A model generated the notes under the pieces. That model did no database searches. It saw nothing but the letters and a program-made list of their open reading frames with translations, and was not told the DNA's origin. Shown here one piece after another: positions 58,671-64,000 of a stretch of DNA of 64,000 nucleotides. The position numbers and the translations under genes are program-made. Numbering within the stretch: the stretch's first letter is position 1; each line of letters opens with the position of its first letter. The DNA comes from DASYFG01 sp036498565 (GTDB lineage: Bacteria > Bacillota > Bacilli > Lactobacillales > Lactobacillaceae): NCBI GenBank assembly GCA_036498565.1, contig DASYFG010000003.1, positions 248,001 through 312,000 on the forward strand. The letters run 5' to 3'.

Positions 58671-59381
58671 ATGCATATTTTAATGATTGAAGATAACGCT
58701 GCCGTGGCAGAAATGCTGACGTTGTTTTTTCGCAAAGAAGGTTGGCACGTCACCAACGTTGCGAATGGAAATGAAGCGGCGCGGACATTTAGCAAAACAC
58801 CGGAAAATTGGGATTTTATTACACTGGATTTGAATTTGCCGGGGATGGATGGTATGCGCATTGCTGAAAAAATCCGCCAGCAAAACAAACGCGTGCCGTT
58901 AATCATGCTAACGGCGCGCGATAGTGAATCCGATCAAGTGCTCGGCCTTGAAATGGGCGCGGATGATTACATGGTCAAGCCATTTAGTCCGATTGTTTTA
59001 GTGGCAAAAATCAAAGCGATTATGCGCCGCGCACATTACGCTGCCTTGCCCGCTAACGAAGACGATGCGCGCTTTGACGTGATGACGACGCACTTCAAAT
59101 TAGATTCACGCACGCGCGAAGTTTACGTCGATGATCAGCAAATTGATGAATTGACGCCAAAAGAATTTGAGTTGTTGCGCGTGATGGCAGAAAAGGCGCG
59201 CCAAGTCTTTAGCCGTGAGCAACTCTTACAATTGGTGTGGGATTACGAATTTTTTGGCGAAGAGCGCACAGTTGACGCGCATGTCAAAAAATTACGCGCC
59301 AAGCTGCCAAACGATGGCAGCAAAATCATTCAAACCGTGTGGGGCGTCGGTTATAAATTTGACGATACTTCATTGGACTAA
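58671..59381 (+). CDS. response regulator, OmpR/PhoB family (orphan)
   Basis: 236 residues. Receiver domain with acidic pocket (IEDN), phospho-acceptor Asp53 in TLDLNLPGMDG, Thr in MLTARDS and Lys in VKPFSP; C-terminal winged-helix DNA-binding domain ending with RTVDAHVKKLRAKL...VWGVGYKF. No histidine kinase is next to it: a terminator and a convergent gene follow. Partner kinase must be elsewhere. GCGAGG-type weak SD. Confidence 0.92.
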   Translation: MHILMIEDNAAVAEMLTLFFRKEGWHVTNVANGNEAARTFSKTPENWDFITLDLNLPGMDGMRIAEKIRQQNKRVPLIMLTARDSESDQVLGLEMGADDYMVKPFSPIVLVAKIKAIMRRAHYAALPANEDDARFDVMTTHFKLDSRTREVYVDDQQIDELTPKEFELLRVMAEKARQVFSREQLLQLVWDYEFFGEERTVDAHVKKLRAKLPNDGSKIIQTVWGVGYKFDDTSLD

Positions 59382-59409
59382 AAAAGGACGTTATTCACGT
59401 CCTTTTTTT
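59381..59409. terminator. bidirectional terminator
   Basis: Stem AAAAAGGACGT / ACGTCCTTTTT, loop TATTC, between the response regulator and the convergent SDR gene. Confidence 0.85.
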
Positions 59410-59411
59410 GA

Positions 59412-60200
59412 TTAACCGTTACCAGCTTGGAAATTGTTGTACAAAACCATGCCGCCGTCCACGTAAAGGGACGTTCCGGTAATATATTTTGCTTGATCAG
59501 AAGCCAAAAAGGCAGCGGCGTTGGCGACATCTTCTGGTTCACCGATGGTGCCCATTGGAATCATGTCGGCGACGGCTTGTTTGGCCTTAGGATCACTGAA
59601 TTTTTCCGCGTTGATCGGCGTGTTCATCGCACCGGGATTGATGTTGTTGATCCGAATACCGTATGGCGCATATTCCATCGCGATTGTTTTGTTAAACATC
59701 CCCACACCGCCTTTTGCCGCAGCATATGACGCAAAAGTAGGCCAAGGAATAATTTCGTGAACGGATGAAATATTGATGATGTTACCTGTTTTGTTGTTCG
59801 TCATCCAATATTGCAAAGCAGTTTTGGCACCCAAGAAAACACCGTCTAAATCAACACTCGTTACTTTGTGCCATTCGTCCAAATCAACTTTGTGCGTGTC
59901 ACGTGGAATTTCCAAACCAGCGTTATTGACCCACAAATCCAAACCACCGAAGTGATCCAAAGCGGCTTGTAGTAACTTGTCATTATCAGCTGGCTTTGAA
60001 ATGTCGCCTTGTTGACCGACGGCACGTCCACCGGCATGTTCAATGTCCGTAATTAATTCCGTCACTTCATTGGCTTTTTCTTCCAAGTAGTTGATGACAA
60101 CGTTCATGCCTTCGCTACCAAAACGGCGCGCCATGGCCGCACCTAAACCAGTTGAACCGCCGGTAATGACGACGGTTTTGTTTTTGAGATCTTCGTACAT
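59412..60200 (-). CDS. SDR, glucose 1-dehydrogenase-like
   Basis: 262 residues, classical SDR: TGGSTGLGAAMARRFGSEG (about 12-30), NNAGLE, catalytic SSVHEIIPWPTFASYAAAK (Ser about 147, Tyr about 160, Lys about 164), C-terminal GTSLYVDGGMVLY. Close in pattern to Bacillus glucose 1-dehydrogenases; many lactic-acid-bacteria homologues are stress-linked SDRs of unknown substrate. GAAGGAAAC SD; ATG 60200 chosen. Confidence 0.88.
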   Translation of the reverse strand: MYEDLKNKTVVITGGSTGLGAAMARRFGSEGMNVVINYLEEKANEVTELITDIEHAGGRAVGQQGDISKPADNDKLLQAALDHFGGLDLWVNNAGLEIPRDTHKVDLDEWHKVTSVDLDGVFLGAKTALQYWMTNNKTGNIINISSVHEIIPWPTFASYAAAKGGVGMFNKTIAMEYAPYGIRINNINPGAMNTPINAEKFSDPKAKQAVADMIPMGTIGEPEDVANAAAFLASDQAKYITGTSLYVDGGMVLYNNFQAGNG

Positions 60201-60278
60201 AATTGTTTCCTTCGTTATCAAATTTTGACAGAAAAACCCCGCCAAAAGCGAGGTAAAAAGTAGAGAATCTTTTAATTT

Positions 60279-60524
60279 TTAGCTGCGACGACCGAAAATA
60301 AAGCTAACGATTGCAACCAAGATAACGGCACCGATGATTGAAGGAATGATTGCCATTCCTGCAACGTTTGGTCCCCATGAACCTAAGACAGTTTCACCCA
60401 AAGATGATCCGATCAAACCAGCAAGAATGTTGCTAATCCAACCCATTGAACCACCCTTGTTTGTGATTGCACCAGCAATCGCACCGATGATACCACCAAC
60501 GATTAAAGCCCATAAAATATGCAT
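60279..60524 (-). CDS. GlsB/YeaQ/YmgE-family stress membrane protein
   Basis: 81 residues, three glycine-rich transmembrane helices (MHILWALIVGGIIGAIAGA..., GWISNILAGLIGSSLGE..., IIPSIIGAVILVAIVSFIFGRRS). Family of transglycosylase-associated-like proteins linked to general stress. AGGAGGAAA SD. The longer upstream frame is not supported. Confidence 0.88.
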   Translation of the reverse strand: MHILWALIVGGIIGAIAGAITNKGGSMGWISNILAGLIGSSLGETVLGSWGPNVAGMAIIPSIIGAVILVAIVSFIFGRRS

Positions 60525-60670
60525 AATACAATTTTCCTCCTTTTTGTATGTTTTTAGCTTACGCCTAATAGTTAAATAAAGCAAATGATTTGCTTGAAAA
60601 TGATCTTTTACGCTGAAAATTTGCGAAATGATTTTCATGAGCGTATCATGGTGAGTGTTCAAAATTTAGA

Positions 60671-60719
60671 AAAGGAGCGTTCATGTATCGGGCCAGATAC
60701 ATGAACAACAGTGATGATG
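60671..60719 (+). promoter_or_regulatory. SD separated from start of the sugar transporter by a hairpin
   Basis: AAAGGAG (60671-60677) is followed by an 11-bp perfect stem, GTTCATGTATC / GATACATGAAC (60679-60689 and 60696-60706) with loop GGGCCA, then AACAGTG and ATGATG (60714-60719). Folded, the SD lies 8-11 nt from the ATGs; unfolded, 36-39 nt. An ATG inside the stem (60683) opens a 32-codon frame overlapping the gene start, a possible leader peptide. Confidence 0.6.
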
Positions 60720-61649
60720 GGAATTTTAATTGCGTTGATTCCGGCGTTAGCTTGGGGTTCAGTTGGATTAGTCGGCACTAAAATGGGTGGTTCCGCGTCA
60801 CAACAAACGTTTGGTATGACGTTGGGGGCGTTGTTGTTCGGCTTGAGTACAATGTTTTTCTATGTGATCCCGCACGGTTTTGTGCTGGATGGCAAAATTT
60901 GGCTGGTCGGTTTTGTTTCTGGGCTATTTTGGGCCTTAGGGACGGCAGGTCAGTTTACCGCCTACAAATCTTTGGGCGTGTCACTTGGTTTTCCGTTGTC
61001 AACAACCGGTCAAATTGTGACGAACGCGTTGATGGCAGCTTTGGTGTTGGGTGAGTGGTCAACTGGCAAAGCTTGGTTGTTTGGTTTGTTAGCCATTGCT
61101 TTGGCAGTGGTGGGCGCCATCTTTATTTCAATAAACGATAAAGACGAAAAAAGTGATGCAAAATTCAGTATGAAGGGCATTATTGCGTTGATTTATTCAA
61201 CGGTTGGCTTCATGTTGTACTTTGTGTTCCCGAATTTAATGGTTAAAATTGGCTTCATTTCTCAAGATGTCAAAACCGCAGGTGATGGGGTCAATTACAT
61301 GACCGCGATCGTCGGCCCACAAGCAATCGGACAAGTGTTGGGTGCAGCTTTGTTGGTCGTCTTCTTGTACAAAGAAGCGGGCAAAATGTTTGAAATGCCA
61401 ACCTTTAAAAACATTGCTACCGGGCTTGTTTGGGCGACGGGGAACTTGTTTATGTTTATCTCCGCTGCTAACCCAATGGTTGGACAAGCGTTGGCGTCAA
61501 CTTTGTCACAAATGGGCATTATTCCCGGCACGTTGGGCGGTATTTACTTGCTGCACGAAAAGAAAACTGCGTACCAAAAGAAATTTATTTTTATCGGTAT
61601 TGTCTTGGTAGCAGCTGGTGGCTTGCTCATTAGTAATTTGCCAAAATAA
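60717..61649 (+). CDS. GRP-family sugar uptake protein (GlcU/RhaT-like)
   Basis: 310 residues, ten hydrophobic helices, glucose/ribose porter family: starts MGILIALIPALAWGSVGLVGTKMGG, with GLFWALGTAGQFTAYKSLGVS and LSQMGIIPGTLGGIYLLHEKKT. Probably H+-coupled glucose or ribose uptake without phosphorylation. GTG 60711 and ATG 60714 are alternative starts. The SDR nearby is glucose-dehydrogenase-like, as glcU-gdh pairs in Bacillus, though here the genes are divergent. Confidence 0.87.
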   Translation: MGILIALIPALAWGSVGLVGTKMGGSASQQTFGMTLGALLFGLSTMFFYVIPHGFVLDGKIWLVGFVSGLFWALGTAGQFTAYKSLGVSLGFPLSTTGQIVTNALMAALVLGEWSTGKAWLFGLLAIALAVVGAIFISINDKDEKSDAKFSMKGIIALIYSTVGFMLYFVFPNLMVKIGFISQDVKTAGDGVNYMTAIVGPQAIGQVLGAALLVVFLYKEAGKMFEMPTFKNIATGLVWATGNLFMFISAANPMVGQALASTLSQMGIIPGTLGGIYLLHEKKTAYQKKFIFIGIVLVAAGGLLISNLPK

Positions 61650-61681
61650 AAAGCGACGGATTAACATCCGCCGCTTTTTTT
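61650..61681. terminator. bidirectional terminator sugar transporter / mtlD
   Basis: Stem AAAGCG.CGGAT / ATCCG.CGCTTT with one mismatch, loop TAAC, T-run. Confidence 0.8.
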
Positions 61682-62825
61682 ATTTGCGATAAGCACTTGC
61701 AATTTCTTCGATTAAATCACGATCCTGCAAACTCGTTACGTCTTGCAACACGGCAATCACGTCTTCGTTTTGCAAACGACTTTGGAGTTCAACGCTTTGT
61801 TCGTCGCTGGCAACGTCGAATTTCAACGCCGCAACAACTGACTTCACCAATTCATCGTATTCCAAACCACGTTCTTTCAATTCCCGAATTGGGCGAATGA
61901 AACGTTCGTCGTAGCCCAACTTACGGATTGGCGTGCGACCCACGCGGCTAATCGCGTCAGTCAACTTTTGGTTGGCAAAACGTCCTGCCAAAACGTTGTG
62001 ATAAGCTTTCAAATCAGCTTCGTCAAAGCCCCATTTGGCCATTAACAACGCGCGAATTTCCGCTAATACTTTTTCCAAACGTAACTTCACGCGCGCATCT
62101 ACGATAGCTTCTTGAATCGTCGTGAAGCCTAATTCAGCGCCGCGGTAGGCAACAGAAGCGTGCCCGGCGTTCACCGAGAACAACTTACGTTCGATAAAGG
62201 CGTCCAAGTTATTCGTGTAGTGAACGTCTTGCAAACGAATGTCAGTGCGCTTAGCTTGTGTTTCGTCGATGACCCATTCTTTGAAGGCTTCAACGGTGAC
62301 AGCCAAGACATCATCGTGACTTTGTTCAGGCACGATACGGTCAACGGCTGAGTTCGGGAAGCCAACGTGCGCATCGGCATAAGCTTTTGCGTCATCTGCC
62401 AAATTATCGTAGACCAATGCTTTCAAGGCGTCAGATCCGCCAATCATGTTTTCGGCTGCAATCACGTCTAATTCAACGTCGTTGTTGGCTTTAGCGCGTG
62501 CTTCGATACCTTGAGCGATCAAGGGAGCGATGAACTTCAAGATGTTTGGGCCAATCGCTGTGGTCACCAAATCAGCTGTGGCGATGGCAGCGACCACTTT
62601 TTCAGGATCGGTGCCGTTGTTGATGCCGGACACGTTGTCGATCGTAATCACATCATCTGTTTCATTTGCCAAAGTAATGTCGTATGTGCCGCGCGCGTTC
62701 AATTCGTCGATGACGGCCGCATTCACGTCAACGAATGTGACGGCAAAATCACTGTCGTGCAAAGTTTCACCGATGAAACCACGCCCGATATTTCCTGCTC
62801 CAAAATGTACCGCTTGATAACTCAT
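61680..62825 (-). CDS. mtlD: mannitol-1-phosphate 5-dehydrogenase
   Basis: Converts mannitol 1-phosphate to fructose 6-phosphate with NAD+. 381 residues, starting MSYQAVHFGAGNIGRGFIGE (Rossmann GxGxxGRG), then the long-chain mannitol dehydrogenase C-terminal domain with KLFSVNAGHASVAYRGAELG. Length normal. GGAGG-type SD at the end of mtlA; 4 nt separate the genes, so mtlA-mtlD form an operon. Confidence 0.95.
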   Translation of the reverse strand: MSYQAVHFGAGNIGRGFIGETLHDSDFAVTFVDVNAAVIDELNARGTYDITLANETDDVITIDNVSGINNGTDPEKVVAAIATADLVTTAIGPNILKFIAPLIAQGIEARAKANNDVELDVIAAENMIGGSDALKALVYDNLADDAKAYADAHVGFPNSAVDRIVPEQSHDDVLAVTVEAFKEWVIDETQAKRTDIRLQDVHYTNNLDAFIERKLFSVNAGHASVAYRGAELGFTTIQEAIVDARVKLRLEKVLAEIRALLMAKWGFDEADLKAYHNVLAGRFANQKLTDAISRVGRTPIRKLGYDERFIRPIRELKERGLEYDELVKSVVAALKFDVASDEQSVELQSRLQNEDVIAVLQDVTSLQDRDLIEEIASAYRK

Positions 62826-62829
62826 ATTT

Positions 62830-64000
62830 TTAGCCCTCCAACAAAGCTAATACTTCTTCAATACTCTTTGCTTCTGTCAACTTTTCAATGTTGGTGACAT
62901 CGCTTGCAAAGACCGCAATTTTACTCAACACATCTAAGTGTTCGTTGTTCAAACCAGCAATGCCAAAGACGGCCGTAACGGTCTTTTCTTCTTCGCCAGC
63001 GGCGCCAAAGTTAACGCCTTCTGGAATTTGAACATAAGACATCGCTGTCTTTTTGATGAACTTTTTACCGTCGTCAGTTCCGTGCGGAATGGCCACGAAG
63101 TTCCCCATGTAGATTGACAATTGGGCGTCACGTTCGATCATTGAATCAATGTAACCAGGTTCGGCTGCACCGTTTTTGACCAATAAGTCACCGGCCAAAC
63201 GAATGGCTTCTTCTTTTGTTGCTGCCTTTTGGTTAATCGCGATCGCGTCTTTTGACAAAACATCTGTTAATTTCTTGTCTTTAATTGACGTGTCGTCTGT
63301 TGATGTTTGTGTCGTGCTGTCACCGCTGAACTTTTCAGCTTGCAACGCCATGATGATTTCATCGTATTCTGGGGCTGACAAGAAGTTGTCCACGGATACG
63401 CGCGTTGCCGTAGGTGCTTTGTCGGTTGCTAGACCAGCTAATTCGTTTTGTGTGACAACCAATGTGTTTTCATCGGCTTTCAAATTACGAATCGCCGTGT
63501 TTGTCACGGGAAGTGACAAACCAGCTTTTTTGACTTTGTCACGCAACAATGACGCACCCATCGCACTTGAACCCATGCCGGCTTCACAGGCGAAGATGAC
63601 TTGCTTGATGTTAGACAAGTCTTGGTAGCTGTTGGTAGCTGTTGCACCTTCAACATTTGGCAAAACTTGACCTTTTGATTCAGCCTTCATGTTAGCCGTT
63701 TGAGTTTGTGCAGCGGCCAAATCAATTTCTGACTTGTCACGTGACAAAACAAATGCAGCAATGGCAAATGAAACGGCGGTCGCCGCCAAAATACCACCAT
63801 AAACGGCAAAGGCGTTACTTAAGAAATGATCCTTTGGCAACATTGCTGTCACCGCGATGATTGATCCAGGAGAAGGAGAAGCCTTCAAACCAGCACCAAA
63901 CAAGTTAAAGATGGTTGAACCAGTGACACCACCACCGATAACGGCTAAGAACAAAGCGGGCTTTGCCAAAACGTATGGGAAGTAGATTTCGTGAATACCA
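62830..64000 (-). CDS. mtlA: mannitol PTS enzyme IICBA (partial, 5' end outside window)
   Basis: Phosphorylates mannitol during uptake. The last 390 codons are visible. The frame stays open to the window edge (GIHEIYFPYVLAKPALF...). After the end of the IIC membrane domain comes IIB with phospho-cysteine in FACEAGMGSSAMGASLL, then a IIA domain with phospho-histidine in NFVAIPHGTDDGKKF. The IIC-IIB-IIA fusion is in one chain, whereas many Bacillota have a separate mtlF IIA. Uses HPr from ptsHI. Confidence 0.92.
   Translation of the reverse strand, partial: GIHEIYFPYVLAKPALFLAVIGGGVTGSTIFNLFGAGLKASPSPGSIIAVTAMLPKDHFLSNAFAVYGGILAATAVSFAIAAFVLSRDKSEIDLAAAQTQTANMKAESKGQVLPNVEGATATNSYQDLSNIKQVIFACEAGMGSSAMGASLLRDKVKKAGLSLPVTNTAIRNLKADENTLVVTQNELAGLATDKAPTATRVSVDNFLSAPEYDEIIMALQAEKFSGDSTTQTSTDDTSIKDKKLTDVLSKDAIAINQKAATKEEAIRLAGDLLVKNGAAEPGYIDSMIERDAQLSIYMGNFVAIPHGTDDGKKFIKKTAMSYVQIPEGVNFGAAGEEEKTVTAVFGIAGLNNEHLDVLSKIAVFASDVTNIEKLTEAKSIEEVLALLEG

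Noticed and set aside
58671..59400. Small plus-strand frame at 59215-59415 as a histidine kinase remnant
   Set aside because: It overlaps the response regulator in another frame and has no kinase motif.
1..64000. CRISPR arrays, insertion sequences, prophage genes
   Set aside because: No direct-repeat/spacer series, transposase, integrase or phage structural gene was seen on either strand.

Overview
The window reads as chromosomal DNA of a low-to-mid-GC lactic acid bacterium, most likely the Weissella/Leuconostoc branch of the Lactobacillaceae. This is inferred from protein character, strong AGGAGG ribosome binding sites and gene content; no 16S gene is present to confirm it. No insertion sequence, prophage or CRISPR array is visible.

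Region 1 (1-8429) is the end of the S10-spc-alpha ribosomal superoperon: rplX, rplE, rpsH, rplF, rplR, rpsE, rpmD, rplO, secY, adk, infA, rpmJ, rpsM, rpsK, rpoA, rplQ, closed by a strong terminator. The rpsN gene normally found between rplE and rpsH is absent and a 144-bp structured spacer sits in its place. Region 2 (8500-16115) is the usual rplQ-ecfA1-ecfA2-ecfT-truA neighbourhood, interrupted by an amino acid permease and by a two-gene block: an NDH-2 NADH dehydrogenase fused to a DoxX-like membrane domain, followed by a long-chain polyprenyl diphosphate synthase. Region 3 (16117-24848) holds a TetR/SDR pair with matching operators, a MucBP/SH3-like protein, a gluconate permease with two cre-like sites, a ClpE-type ATPase without the N-terminal zinc finger but with a CtsR-like box, and ptsHI.

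Region 4 (24870-30692) looks like a lipoteichoic acid operon: lafA, lafB, a UPF0104-type membrane protein, ykuJ, ltaS. Region 5 (30705-42130) has peptidase pepS, a degenerate GH25-like protein, an oxidoreductase, a DEAD-box helicase, tRNA-Arg(CCU), the complete cydABDC cytochrome bd operon and a GH73 glucosaminidase. With ndh and the polyprenyl synthase, cyd gives a short respiratory chain (NADH to quinone to O2). Region 6 (42129-56244) contains uppP, a divergent tpiA, eno, several regulator/target pairs (LysR-hydrolase, MarR-MFS, TetR-reductase, MerR-SDR), a MazG/cupin/Nudix operon, a DUF2075 ATPase, tag and a DUF1294 gene. Region 7 (56245-64000) has prfC with an unusual leader, tmRNA, an orphan response regulator, an SDR, a stress membrane protein, a GRP-family sugar transporter and mannitol genes mtlD and mtlA (mtlA runs off the window).

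The most unusual signals lie in non-coding DNA. Two copies of a 122-144 bp structured repeat occur, one after eno and one (inverted) directly before prfC; both keep the same ends while their stems change sequence but stay paired. The prfC leader also carries a strong SD followed by an AUG-UAG start-stop. At three genes (cydA, prfC, glcU-like) a hairpin separates the Shine-Dalgarno sequence from the start codon and would bring the two to normal distance when folded. Several genes, mainly regulators, have a -10 box about 7 nt before the start codon and no SD, suggesting leaderless mRNAs.
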